Shown: in pieces, positions 1 through 10,769 of the stretch
How the letters are laid out: each line of letters begins with the position of its first letter
Position numbering within the stretch: the first letter of the stretch is position 1
From: Isoetes taiwanensis
Taxonomy: Eukaryota > Streptophyta > Lycopodiopsida > Isoetales > Isoetaceae
Length of the DNA: 64,000 nucleotides
Assembly (NCBI GenBank): GCA_021234155.1
Contig: JAJEKV010000067.1
Location: forward strand, 3,897,279-3,961,278
Reading direction: 5' to 3'
The notes under the pieces: generated by a model
Database searches by the model: none
Seen by the model: only the letters and a program-made list of their open reading frames with translations
Told to the model about the DNA's origin: nothing
Program-made: the position numbers and the translations under genes

Positions 1-592
1 AATTGTAGGCTGCCATTTCATATCAATTTGCTGCAAGTAGGGTCTATCCAAATGGAATGAGCTTATTACAGCTTTTCGAAGGAGTGGCACCCATAGAACT
101 AAGCAGTCTGCAACATAATAAGCCCCATTAAACCTCCTTTGATCATACATTTTCATAGGAGTAGTTTTTCCCATTTTTCTACTGGCAGATACAGTGCGCA
201 ACATACTTTCCTGCATTGTTGTAATTATCATTGTGAATAGCAAAACACTGAGTTTAAAATTGTACTTGCCTATTTCAAGGGACATATCTAGAGAAGGTTT
301 TTCTCATAGGGTTGGCTTTGTTGAAAACATTTATCATCAGGCCTGCTACTTCTGGTATGGAATGTTATTGATGGAGAGCCGTAATAGATACCCATATTTG
401 GTTGTTATACCCAAAATTCCACGAATTTCATTAGCTTATTCCATAAAACATGGCACTGAAATATTATTCACGTCATGGGTTGCCCCACATTAGCAAGTTA
501 AAATTTCTATGGTTTGACTGGCATTTGTTGAATTATTCCTTAAAAGTGAAAATCTGGATGTCAAGTCTGATAAATTTGTTCTTTTCTTGCAG

Positions 593-647
593 CAACATTC
601 AGCTGGCCCTAGCAAACACCTGGTATTCTGTAGTAGCTTTTGCACAG
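593..647 (+). other. possible isolated exon
   Basis: A 55-nt segment lies between a good acceptor (pyrimidine tract ending TTGCAG at 592) and a good donor (CACAG then GTAATA from 648). In the frame offset by one base it reads NIQLALANTWYSVVAFAQ. I do not recognise the protein and no flanking exons could be joined with confidence. It may be a leftover of a host gene or a captured fragment. Confidence 0.2.
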
Positions 648-1081
648 GTAATATTATATTGCATGTAGTTTCCGTTGAAAATAGTTGGAAATATCATGCA
701 GAGAAAGATACTCTATTTTAAAGAATACCACAGGCCAATTGTATTGCATTGTGCAACCACAGTATTTATGGTGCGTTCACTAGAATTTTTTTTCATTCCT
801 ATTGCTCATTGTTATCTCCCTTGCATCCTTGCATGTTCCCGCATTGTTCTGCACATGTAATTGCTTACGGCTTCAATAATGTCTAGTTTCAATAGCAAGG
901 GCAGCTTCAAGAGACTAGATGTGTACTGTCTTGCACATTTTACTACTTTGATATCTACCATCTGAAATTCATGAATACAGATTGTACAATATGATGAACA
1001 GAAAGGGCACCTTCCTAAGCAGTCCGTTCTCATTCTCATGTTGTACTCTGTTAAAATCTGTTAACGATGTTTATTCTCCTC

Positions 1082-1372
1082 TCAAGTGATATTGAAGATC
1101 CCTTCAATATGATATCTAAGTGCCGCAATGAGCAGCTCATGCTCGAGGCTTTCAGAGTTATTTTCACTATGGCATGGCTGCTTAGACGTTGGAGCCATTG
1201 GGATTTGCATGATGACGAGTTCAGAAACAAGATATTGACATTCTTGAGGCAATTCTTCTGTACTTGGATCATACTTAAATAGAGCATTTACCTTAGTAAA
1301 TTCACAGATTATGGAATTTAAATGCTGCGGGTCACCTCTATAGCCTTCATTTATAGTAGATTTGAGCAGCAC
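1082..1372 (-). CDS. hypothetical ORF or exon fragment
   Basis: An open frame of 96 codons on the minus strand, of mixed polar and hydrophobic composition, not low complexity. It contains the stretch LEHELLIAALRYHIEGIFNI. No family is recognised. Overlapping ORFs exist on the other strand, so it could be chance. A weakly similar string (EELCATTIHVIESIFNI) occurs in a minus-strand ORF at 24566-24781, which hints that both derive from one repeated family. Confidence 0.15.
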   Translation of the reverse strand: MLLKSTINEGYRGDPQHLNSIICEFTKVNALFKYDPSTEELPQECQYLVSELVIMQIPMAPTSKQPCHSENNSESLEHELLIAALRYHIEGIFNIT

Positions 1373-2298
1373 AATAATATAAAGCTGATCTACACAATTC
1401 CCATCCTACAAAAAGTACCACTAGACTAAACACTATATGGAACATTTTTTGATATGGATAATTTTCATCAATAAACATGTTGGTAATGACGTTCTTCTCT
1501 TTGTGCAACATCATCATATACATATATAGTTTTTTACTTAACATCCTATATTTGTTGCACATCTAAATTTCAAAAGCCTATGCTAACCCTAATGTAAAAC
1601 ATTGTTGCCAAAGCTACAACTCAATTTTGCCTTCTCAATAGCTAGATAACGTTACGATTTTGTTTGACAACAAGAGCTTTAACATTATTCAAAAGCGGAT
1701 AGAATAGAATAATGACTATGCATTCTAATCTTCATTTTGCCAGTGATCCAAGGAAAACTAAATTGATCCAAGGAGTCATCAACTCCATCTATTTCTAAAC
1801 ACCCACCGCCACAACCCCCCCCAAAAAAAAACAAAAAACAAGCAGGCACCATCAATATAACAAGTCAAACAAGCATGGCATTGTGTCTAAAGCCTACCCA
1901 ATAGAAACTATTTTTGATAAAGCGCAGGAATGACACATTTATTTGACAATGTGATTAGAACCCCCTTCTATTGTCAAATGATTCATGAAATAAGTGGTAT
2001 TTATTCAAGGTATTGTTAGGAAATTTGCGATGGACTAATGCTATCTTAGACAACTTATTTTCTAGGCTAAATACATTGACTTACAATATGGGTATTCATG
2101 TTTATCGGAGTCTCCACAAAATACCTATAAAGCCCCTACCCCAAACTCTCAATCACCCCCCAAAGCCCCATTTGAATATCAATCCACATCAAACATTCAA
2201 ACAATTCATCATTGTGCCACCATAAATTTCAACAGAGATTAGACTCACCACCTAAAGCCCCAACTGATTAATAATAGGCTCTTAAGGTTCTCAATAAA

Positions 2299-2326
2299 GC
2301 CCGGCAACGCCGGGCACCATAACTAG
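2299..2326 (+). mobile_element. Helitron-like 3' terminus
   Basis: A perfect 7-bp stem hairpin (GCCCGGC, loop AAC, GCCGGGC) is followed after 7 nt by CTAG and then a T. This is the hairpin plus CTRR terminal structure of Helitron rolling-circle transposons, which insert between A and T. The 5' TC end was not located. The duplicated arm keeps a mutated copy at 34000-34027 on the minus strand. Confidence 0.6.
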
Positions 2327-2626
2327 TCTAAATTAATTGGACTATTTTTGCAAAGTTTATATCTCGGCAAATACAACAGCAGGGAGCCAATTCATCAAAA
2401 ATCGAGACATGATTGTGCAAAGCCTTATGGGGGGCATTCCACCAACACTCCAAGGCCAAAATGCTAGTGAGGTGTATGGCTATGTCGAGTGTAACACCCC
2501 CTCCAAGTGTTCACAGTATCTTAGCCAGGCAAATATAAGTATCATTACCACAGCACCTCTCGCTCTTGGGGCCCGGCTACGCCACAACATTAGTGCATCT
2601 GATAGTCAGCTTCAACCTTTGAAAAC

Positions 2627-2911
2627 CATGGTAAACTAAATAAATAAAAACAAATATACCACTTATCTAACATAATGGTCGTATCTTTGCAAATTCAACC
2701 CTGCACAGTCTGCCCGCTGTTGTCCCAGCTTCTTCCAGCGCCAGTTCCCTCATTTTTCATTCATGGTAAACTAAATAAATAAAAACAAATATACCACTTA
2801 TCTAACATAATGGTCGTATCTTTGCAAATTTTATCATTCTCAGCATCAACCCTGCACAGTCTGCCCGCTGTTGTCCCAGCTTCTTCCAGCGCCAGTTCCC
2901 TCATTTTTCAT
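2627..2911 (+). repeat. tandem duplication, about 135 bp unit
   Basis: The segment starting catggtaaactaaataaata at 2627 is repeated head to tail from about 2763. The first unit lacks about 14 bp (the tatcattctcagca segment) that the second keeps. The other arm of the inverted duplication has a single copy, so this happened after that duplication or was lost there. Confidence 0.8.
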
Positions 2912-3159
2912 TAGTATTTGGAGTCAGCAGTTCTATTGTAATGGGCTAAAACAAGAATATAAAATGCAGATCAACTTGGGTATCAATTTCCTCGTGGTAA
3001 AATTGCAGATGCTTTGCTTCTCTAGAGAAATCAATGTCACCAACGCTGCCGAATGGCATTAAGACACAAGATTCTGACATTCTGTTGGCATGATATAATC
3101 AATTCCAGACTTTTTATTGCCCTATTATGAAAGAAACAGGAAAAGCACCCTCATCCTTC

Positions 3160-4900
3160 CATATGAATCTGAATTTTGAATATCACCTCATCCCAGAAAA
3201 GTAGTTGAGGATTTGTTTTTGACACAGGGCAACCTCTAAAACCATGGATACACATGAATAAGCAGCAGTGTTAGAACGAATCCATAACATATATTGGAAG
3301 TTGGTTTGGAAGAGGTGCACAGCTCGTAGATCAAAGATTAACTTATCTCATTCCCTAAGATGGTATGCATCAGAGCCTCAGTCGTGTTAAGAATTTTGTC
3401 TGAGGGAAATATCAATGCATGTAGATACAGAGGAAGGAAATTGAACATGCTTGGTTTGCACTTGAGTGGGAATATGCATATACGTCAATTGAACATGCTT
3501 GGTTTGCACTTGACTGGGAATATGCATATATGTAAGTTCTACACATATATTACCTCGTCAAGTTCTCATCAAAGCTCTGTGATTTTATTACAGTGAACCA
3601 TTTCTGAGAGTCTTCTGCACGACTGTGAAATTGCCTTTGAAAACAACTTGACATTCTTGTTAGAAATGTACAAGGGCATACAAACTTCTAGCAGGCATGA
3701 GCTCCCTCGTAAAGTGAACTGCATTCTTGTGCCCAGAGCTTGACCCCGTATTTGGATCATCCGCTAGGTTAAACTATCAATTTTTGTCCTTGTATGGGAC
3801 TTGCACAAATTGAGCATTGAAAAAAACACTAGCAGTGTTCATATCTATATATATGCAAAGTTCTTCGCTCCCATATTTGTCTAAAGAAATGACTATTTCA
3901 TAGTTTTAAGTTGCCATGGTCATGCAGTCGCGATCTGGCTAGCATACGTTCACCTGATATTTAAACTCCTAATATTGGAAGAGAAAAGAATTATGAGAAT
4001 CCCTTCATAGAAAGATTTGTATTTCCTTGTCACGCGTCCACTTATAAATGCCATTTGACAGCCTTGCAGTCATTGGTCTCACTGTCAAGGTAGAATAAGG
4101 AACATCTGCTGTCACGTACATTTTCCAAATTAACAACTTCTTCTATAAATGATACCTTGTGATCAAAACTAAGGATATTCCCTGTCAATTGCAAATAAAG
4201 CATATTCTTCCATAGTATGAATATCACATGAAACTGAATTTGGAATATCACCTCATCCAAGGAGAGTAGTAGAAAATTTACTTTTGACACACGGCAACCA
4301 CTAAAACTATGGATACACATGAACAAGAAGCAATCCGCACATATATTGAAAGTTGATTTGGAAGAGGTGCACAGCTCGTAGATCAAAGTTGAATCAGTTT
4401 CATTTTGTTTCAAGCTCATTCCCTAAGATGGTACGCATCAGAGTTAAGTCAGTTTCATTTTGTTTCAAGCTCATTCCCTAAGATGGTACGCATCAGAGCC
4501 TCAGTCATGTTAAGAAGCTTACCTGAGGGAAATAACAAGGCATGTAGGTACAAGGGAAACAAATTGAACGTGCTTGGTTTGCATGGACAAGGAATATGCA
4601 TATATATGTAACTTTTGCAAAGTAAGTGAATCATTACTGAGCGTTGCTGATTTGAACATCTGCATGACCGTTACGAACAATCTACATTCTTCTTACAGGA
4701 GAAAAATTTCTAGCAACACAAAATGTAACATGTTGTGACATAGAAGGCATGGGCTCTCTCATACAATGAACTGCACTCCTGTGCCCAGAGCCTGATCCCA
4801 TACTAGGATCATCCGTTAGCAGTTTAACTATCAAATAAATCTTCTCCTTGTATGGGACTGACACAAATTTAACATTGAAAAAAACATAAGTGTTAATATC
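3160..4900 (+). repeat. two diverged direct repeats of roughly 0.7 kb
   Basis: Sequence from about 3170-3900 (cacctcatcc, then the ctaagatggtatgcatcaga region, then about 3700-3870) recurs in diverged form at about 4235-4900. The same duplication is present in the reverse arm (about 27570-27770 and 28640-28740), so it predates the inverted duplication. A further small direct repeat (about 60 bp, ttcattttgtttcaagctca) lies at 4398-4505. Confidence 0.7.
4042..4419 (-). CDS. hypothetical protein, duplicated in 27497-27913
   Basis: A 125-codon frame on the minus strand, head-to-head with the protease-like ORF at 5061. Its C-terminal two thirds are almost identical to the plus-strand ORF at 27497-27913, including SFSGCRVSKVNFLLLSLDEV and DSRCSLFYLDSETNDCKAVK. 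The copies differ by a 3-nt length change (EEV here, EV there) that keeps the frame. Conservation of an open frame across two diverged copies is mild support for coding, but the N-terminal part differs and no known domain is visible. It could equally be a shared exon of a decayed gene. Confidence 0.3.
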   Translation of the reverse strand: MSLKQNETDSTLIYELCTSSKSTFNICADCFLFMCIHSFSGCRVSKVNFLLLSLDEVIFQIQFHVIFILWKNMLYLQLTGNILSFDHKVSFIEEVVNLENVRDSRCSLFYLDSETNDCKAVKWHL

Positions 4901-5060
4901 TATATGCGTGGTTTTTCACTCCCCTATTTGCCTGACTCTGATGCAAAAGGACCTTAAAGGCTACAAAAAGCAAAAGGATACATTTACCTTTTGACAAGGG
5001 CACAAAAACAACTACAAGTAACTCACCTATTCAGTCGACCCAAAAGAACATCTCAGCCCA

Positions 5061-5882
5061 ATGTCTGCAATCTGGTTCTTATTGCTCTTAGTGGTTGCAG
5101 CGGCAGCAGATGCTAGACCCAATGTAAACAACGGACTAAGCAGATGGCGGGCGGCTATGCGACGCCATCAGGAGGCCAGTTGGAACGGTTCCATGGAGGC
5201 GGATCGAATATTTAGTAAACTCTCCGTAGTCCTGGACCTGAACCATAGGGAAGTCCTTTGGCACGATGAGACAGAATATGTCGTTCAAAATATAACCTTG
5301 CATTCCGCTTCAAGGGACTCTCAAACTAGCAGCATAACTATGGGATGTGCACATGCTCTTGTTGGCAACCCAAACGGACTAAATGAAAGCCCTAATTTCA
5401 ATGCTTCCCAATTGCCTTCCAATGGAACATTCTCCTATTGTCTTAGCGATTATACCCAAGATACAGATAACGTCTTGCTCTTTCAAGCCTCTCCCTCTAG
5501 TCTACATCCTTCTTCTAGTTCTATCACTATTCAACAGTACTTTGCCAACCTGCAAAACATCACTATCGGACATACTACCATCCCCAGATGCAAATCTCCT
5601 ATAGGTCTCTCAAAGAATCATGTTGGCGTCTCGTATTCGGCCCCATGCCTTACGGGAAGTGCATTCGATACCATATTATATGCATTTGATGATATATTAC
5701 GTAATGATCCTACCTATGGCCTTTGTTTTGATGCTTCACAAGCTCCTGATGGGCAAGTTCCTTCCCTCACTTTCCAAATTGAAGGTTCATATTATCTCCC
5801 ACGTGACAGAGGCTGTAACTTTATATCTTCCAAAGGGTCTCAGAGGCACATGAGGCACTCCCTCCTCGTGTTGGCAAAATAA
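5061..5882 (+). CDS. truncated pepsin-like (A1/nepenthesin-type) aspartic protease relative
   Basis: 273 codons. The start is chosen because a clear signal peptide follows at once (hydrophobic run WFLLLLVVAAAA, residues about 5-16), so a secreted or vacuolar product would be expected. From residue about 95 it resembles the middle and C-terminal lobe of plant A1B proteases: SITMGCAH, then GTFSYCL, then YFANLQNITIGHTTIPRCKS, then GLCFDASQAPDGQVPSLTFQ. Plant family members are usually 400-500 residues and carry two catalytic D-T/S-G motifs. Neither motif is present here, and the N-terminal lobe appears deleted between the signal peptide and residue about 60. It is therefore a non-catalytic truncated relative or a pseudogene that kept an open frame. 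The paralogue at 26366-27106 has the same architecture, so the truncation predates the inverted duplication. Confidence 0.7.
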   Translation: MSAIWFLLLLVVAAAADARPNVNNGLSRWRAAMRRHQEASWNGSMEADRIFSKLSVVLDLNHREVLWHDETEYVVQNITLHSASRDSQTSSITMGCAHALVGNPNGLNESPNFNASQLPSNGTFSYCLSDYTQDTDNVLLFQASPSSLHPSSSSITIQQYFANLQNITIGHTTIPRCKSPIGLSKNHVGVSYSAPCLTGSAFDTILYAFDDILRNDPTYGLCFDASQAPDGQVPSLTFQIEGSYYLPRDRGCNFISSKGSQRHMRHSLLVLAK

Positions 5883-8307
5883 CCAAAAAACTCATCTTCA
5901 TACCCATCATGACTATTGCACCTGATACAAAAATCATCATCAAGTTTGTTCTTGATAGAAAAATCATCTTCAAGTTTGTTTGTTTGTTATCATGTTATAT
6001 TGTTTTTCTTATTTGTGAAAAAAAAAGGTGTTTAATATCTTTCTCATATGAGGTGAAAAAAAATAATTATGGCTATTCTATGCATTAACTTTTTCCTTAA
6101 TTCAAGAAAGGATATTTAAGGTCCATATATGCAATAAGCTCCCCCGCTGCCAAATGCAATTTTTGCCAAATGGTTCTTTGCTTCTACACAAATCCTTGAT
6201 GAGCATCTACTATCAATATTACAACCATTGTCCCATATTGCACATGTCAATAAAGAATGTACATTGAGAATGTTCTCTAATACCTCATTAAAGAATCTTA
6301 CATTGAGAATGTTCTTTATTAATGTGCCCGGCGATGCCAGACATTAGTCGTGAATGTGTGGAATGGGCATCGCTGGGCATTAGTCATGAATATGTGGAAT
6401 GGGTAGATGCAGTGGAGTTTGTAGGTGAAATAGAATCTTGTATGTTTGTCATGTCCATAAATGGAATGTAGCATCAAGATGTTATAAGTATTTTGCATGT
6501 TGAAATGGAGGAAGAATGGATATTCGTGCGAAGGACTAAAATAAACCTTGCATTTATGTAGAACAAAGTCTTAAATTATGAAACCTATTCAATTTCAGTT
6601 TTTTAAATGCCATTAAAAAATGTTACACATTCAAATTTTGCCGTCAAAATGCCAGTTTTGAAAGGGTTAAGTAGATGCACAAAATATCAAGTGCACATAT
6701 AGGTTCCAAATGCCAATTTTCAAAGTTATGAAGGTGGATCCTGGACTATCTCAGTTGTCAGCTTTGTCCATCCTATGCCCGTATGTTGGGGTACGGGCTC
6801 TGGCTACCTCTTGTTCCGATTATGGTCATTTATGATTGCGGGCGCCTATGATTTTGAAATATGGAATACAGGTTCGCCTAAGGTTTTGGAATATGAATAT
6901 TGGGACTCATCTCTATACGGGTTTCCCTAAGGTTTTCAATTTTGAGATACGTAGACTCGAACCTCTACCAAATTAATTCAATATCAATGTTTTAACCAAT
7001 GCAACCAACAAACTAATGTGCTTATTTTTTCTATTGAATCTATATTTTTTTTATTCAATTATATAGTCTATGGTCTCAGGGATAGTGATTTATGTATCCA
7101 TATCAAATCCCCATGGAACTCCCCGTTATTGTGCTACATATTCATCATTATTGGATGGAATGGGGTAAGGTGATAGATGTTTGCAAGAGTCTTGTTTGAA
7201 AAAATTAGTGCATGAATTTTGGTTTGATCGACAAATCCTAAACAATATCAACTGCTTTTCATTGCACACCTGAAAATATATTAACTTGAGAATAGATCGT
7301 TTTGAAAGAGGAGATAATAACTTCAAAAGACCATTGTCTATAAAAATGATAAAATTTTCAATACTATATAGATATATTGTGCTCTTAGAACTACGCCATG
7401 GGGCCTTTGTGGACGTTAATAAATTGTTATGTTATATTATGTTACAAATAATCAATAAAATTAGATGGTACAACATTCCATGATAGATGTAGGCATCTAA
7501 GTCAATAAATGCATAAATATAGAAAGCAAGTCATATTTTGATGCATGAGTTTTAGATAGACTTGCAGCATAAGCTAATGATTAAGGATCTCGCACTTGAT
7601 TCTTAGAAATCCTAAATGGAAATAAAACTTGTAAAAGATAAAGCATTATAACCATGCTATTTTCATGTAACATCCAAGTGTCATGAAACCAAATCAGGGT
7701 TGATCAAGGATCCATTGTATGCATCAAGATACCAGAACTCCTTTTTTTAGATCTCAAACACATAATATTGGAATTGGGAAAAGAAGAGGACCATTTGTGC
7801 ATACATAAAAATATTATCTCTAGTAATGTCCAAAAGGTATCCAAATAAGGTTCAAACTAAATTCAATCCTCAACCTAACTTATTGTTCACATGGAACAAC
7901 AAAAAAACTATTTATATATGATGGACTTTGGAGAGATTTACATCGAATAAAAGAGAGCATGCTCTATCTTATAACCAAAGATCACCATTTACATTGTTGC
8001 AAGAGAACCCTAATCAGATGATAACAGAAGGATAGCCTGTATATAGACTGTACAATTTTTTCAACAATGCCTACATGTAAAGTTTTGGATGCTTCAACCT
8101 AATAAAGAGAAAAGCATTGTTTGCACAGGAGATACTGCTTAGCAATAAGTAAATTTCAGCGTAAACTAGATATGGAACAGATGTTGGAAATGGAAAATAT
8201 TACAACAAAATGATTTTGTCATGTTCAACTTGTAAAGCATCTTCTTGGTCTCCGAGTGGATAGATATATTTTGAAATTTGAGGCAAAAGAAAGCATCGTG
8301 CTCTGTT
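5883..8307. other. AT-rich intergenic stretch with a Helitron-like relic
   Basis: No gene is recognised. At 6325-6410 two diverged copies of a segment with GCCCGGCGATGCC hairpins and gtggaatggg resemble the Helitron-like end at 36606-36900, but no CTRR terminus remains. The rest is simple AT-rich sequence. The 5' truncation point of the gypsy element lies close to 8300. Confidence 0.45.
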
Positions 8308-8500
8308 CTGCAAGAATGAGACCGAACAGCGATACCCTACCCATGATCAGGAATTATTAGCAGTTGTACGCGCTTTGCGTATATGGCGACACTACCTTCT
8401 TGGTAGGAGATTCCAGCTAGATACGGATCATCAGAGTCTCCGTTATCTTTCTACCCATCCAAATCTCAATGTCCGTCAGAGAAGATGGATGGAATTTATG
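8308..8500 (+). pseudogene. RNase H domain fragment of Ty3/gypsy pol
   Basis: In one frame the text reads [18 protein letters not shown], then [20 protein letters not shown] and [19 protein letters not shown]. This is the C-terminal part of the RNase H domain that follows reverse transcriptase in Ty3/gypsy pol. The frame breaks near 8498, where a small indel moves coding into the frame of the integrase ORF ([20 protein letters not shown]). The catalytic part of RT and the start of RNase H are absent, so this copy cannot replicate on its own. Confidence 0.85.
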
Positions 8501-10146
8501 ACTTTGAGATTATGTATAAGCCTGGTAAGCACAATGTGGTTGCGGATGCTTTGTCACGCCATCCCTTAGTAATCCGGACCCATTGTAATGCGATTTCCAC
8601 GCTCACCAGTGAGTCTCGGCCACGGATCCAGAATTCTGTGATGTGGAGTAGTTTGGCCAAGGAGGCACGGACAGATAAGGAGTGCGAGGCTTTCCGCTCT
8701 TATAAGAAGGAGGGCAATTTGCTTTATTACAAAGAAAAGTTGTGTGTACCTGAGACTTCAGGAGTACGTCAACTTATTCTCCATGATACACATAACAGCC
8801 CTATAGCTGGACATGCAGGTTTCATGAAGACCTACTTTAAGATTCGCTCCAGCTATTATTGGCCGCGTATGAAGAAGGACATTGCCAGATACATTAAGCA
8901 ATGTCAAGTATGTCAGCAGACCAAGGCCAAGCAATTAAGGATTCCGGGAGAATTGCAACCTCTGGATGTGCCCAACGCCAAATGGGAAGTGATAACCATG
9001 GATTTCATTGTGGGCCTTCCACGTACCCTCCGTGGATATGATGCTTTAATGGTAGTGGTCGACAAATTGTCGAAGATGGCTCATTTCTTGCCATGTCGTA
9101 CCACAGATACAGCCTTGGACACGGCTTTACTGTTTGCAAAGGAAATCTTTAGATTACACGGGATGCCACGAGTGATAGTATCCGATAGGGATCCCAAGTT
9201 TATAAGTGCATTATGGAAAGATTTCTTTGCCACCATCCAGACCAAACTTGCTATGAGTACAGCATATCATCCTCAGACGGATGGACAAACAGAGCGCACC
9301 AACCGCATTATGGAGGATATGTTGCGAAGTTATGTGTGGAGTGAGCAATCTCAGTGGGCTGACTATATTTATCTAGTAGAGTTTGCCTACAACAGCATGA
9401 AACATGAATCTTCTAGAATGTCTCCCTTCATGATAAATTATGGTTATCAATGCCTTACTCCAGACACATGGCATAATCCCGTTTCTAAGATAGAGGTTTC
9501 TCAACAACTCCTCTTGGAAATGCAAGCTTTGGTTGAAGAAGTTCGTGGCTATTTATTGGCTGCACGTAGTCGTCAGAAAAGTGTCGCTGATAAACGCAGG
9601 ACCCAACGAGTTTTCCAAGTGGGCGATTCAGTTTGGCTTAAGATTAAGGTTAAGCAAGCCAAGCTCAAAATTGGTAACTGCAAGAAATTGGCACCCAGAT
9701 GGGCTGGGACGTTTAAGATCACTGAACGTGTTGGAGATCAGGCATATCGCTTGGATTTGCCACCCCGCTTGAAGATCCACAAGGTCTTTCACGTGAGTCT
9801 TCTGAAGCAACACACTCCTGATCCAGAGGAGATATTGGATACACCCACCCTCCTTGAAATGACAGAAGAGCATCTAGAGATAGTGCCTGAAGCTCTTCTT
9901 GATCGGGCCTATAAGCACACCAGAAGGACCCAAATGCTACAATATTTGGTTAAGTGGAAGCACTTGCCAACTGAGGATGCTACCTGGGTGATGAAGATAG
10001 ACCTTGACAAGCATTATCCGGACTTCATGCGGGAATCTCAAGGCCGCACCATCAACGATGTCATCCACCCCGCACCTGGCGGTAAGCTTGGAAGGCTTCA
10101 TTCGGCATGGGTCATGCAGTGGGCTGTGGGGGTAGATGCATCGTAA
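8485..10146 (+). CDS. Ty3/gypsy integrase with chromodomain (pol C-terminal part)
   Basis: 553 codons. The ATG is an in-frame methionine just after a frameshift, not a natural start. Residues about 1-28 are the end of RNase H ([14 protein letters not shown]). An H-H-C-C zinc-binding domain follows at about 100-155 ([10 protein letters not shown] to CQVCQ). The integrase core has D (MDFIVGLP, about 172), D (SDRDPKF, about 232) and E ([10 protein letters not shown], about 267), a complete D-D-E triad. A GPY/F-like region follows, then a chromodomain at about 465-512 ([15 protein letters not shown], then LDKHYPDF). Integrase joins element cDNA to host DNA; chromodomains of this clade bind methylated H3K9 and steer insertion into heterochromatin. 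The reading frame is unbroken over the integrase, so the copy is fairly young. Confidence 0.93.
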   Translation: MDGIYDFEIMYKPGKHNVVADALSRHPLVIRTHCNAISTLTSESRPRIQNSVMWSSLAKEARTDKECEAFRSYKKEGNLLYYKEKLCVPETSGVRQLILHDTHNSPIAGHAGFMKTYFKIRSSYYWPRMKKDIARYIKQCQVCQQTKAKQLRIPGELQPLDVPNAKWEVITMDFIVGLPRTLRGYDALMVVVDKLSKMAHFLPCRTTDTALDTALLFAKEIFRLHGMPRVIVSDRDPKFISALWKDFFATIQTKLAMSTAYHPQTDGQTERTNRIMEDMLRSYVWSEQSQWADYIYLVEFAYNSMKHESSRMSPFMINYGYQCLTPDTWHNPVSKIEVSQQLLLEMQALVEEVRGYLLAARSRQKSVADKRRTQRVFQVGDSVWLKIKVKQAKLKIGNCKKLAPRWAGTFKITERVGDQAYRLDLPPRLKIHKVFHVSLLKQHTPDPEEILDTPTLLEMTEEHLEIVPEALLDRAYKHTRRTQMLQYLVKWKHLPTEDATWVMKIDLDKHYPDFMRESQGRTINDVIHPAPGGKLGRLHSAWVMQWAVGVDAS

Positions 10147-10756
10147 GTAGAAGTAGTTACCGATGATGAGATCACCTTCGTGTTCTCTAGGACGTGGTGT
10201 ATTGTCAGTGTCGGCATGACCGCGGATTGCTTGGAAAGCATGTAGTTGATAGGCCGCGTTCATCTCGGCTATAATGGGAACTTGGCCATTCCTTATGCCG
10301 CCATGAATTGCGAACCATAGGCATGATAGGTTCCCTCGTAGATAGGTTTTTTCTTTTATTTTCTTATAGGGGGTGGTCCCTTCAACCACAACATACTTAA
10401 TTAATCTGTATATATACTGACGTATTGACATGTGCAGGCCAGTGAGCGGTACGTGACCTGCCCATGTATAGAGGGTTGCTGATGGCCCAAGCTTTCGTGT
10501 TTTCATGTTGTTTTCATGAGTTAATGTTGCTTCTGAGATATTTGTTATGGGACTCCGGTCCTTCAGACTTTTATTGTCATAAGTATGTGAAATGCACGTT
10601 GATGCTTAAACAGTTATATGTTTTACACTTAGTCGCTCTTACCTTCAGGAATAAGAAATTATTCTCATAAATTTCTGTGTAAATTACTATATTTTCTATT
10701 ACTAAGATGTTACTCATGTTGTAACTAATCCCAATGCTGAGGACAGCATTATTTCT
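10147..10756 (+). other. 3' untranslated region of the gypsy element
   Basis: Non-coding sequence between the integrase stop and the polypurine tract. A long open frame on the opposite strand (9937-10506) overlaps it but shows no recognisable domain. Confidence 0.6.
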
Positions 10757-10769
10757 AAGGGGGGGAGAA
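10754..10769 (+). promoter_or_regulatory. polypurine tract (plus-strand primer site)
   Basis: An uninterrupted purine run (aagggggggagaa) lies directly before the TGTGACG start of the LTR. This is the expected position of the RNase-H-resistant primer for plus-strand DNA synthesis in LTR retrotransposons. Confidence 0.85.

Larger units (their letters stand above)
1..1514. other. AT-rich stretch without a recognisable gene
   Basis: No recognisable gene or transposon end was found here. Two short exon-like segments (593-647 on + and 1082-1372 on -) are listed separately. Homology to the inverted duplication begins at about 1515. Confidence 0.5.
1515..5915 (+). repeat. left arm of inverted segmental duplication
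   Basis: This block recurs in reverse complement, in the same order, at about 26125-34870. Shared landmarks are the Helitron-like hairpin (2299), the taaataaaaacaaatatacc segment (2640), the block with a small minus ORF (4042-4419) and the aspartic-protease-like ORF (5061-5882). This arm lacks the two large insertions seen in the other arm and so serves as its empty-site reference. It has its own tandem duplication at 2627-2911. Confidence 0.85.

Noticed and set aside
9937-10506. 189-codon minus-strand ORF
   Set aside because: It overlaps the end of the integrase/chromodomain and the 3' untranslated region of the gypsy element on the opposite strand; no domain is visible.
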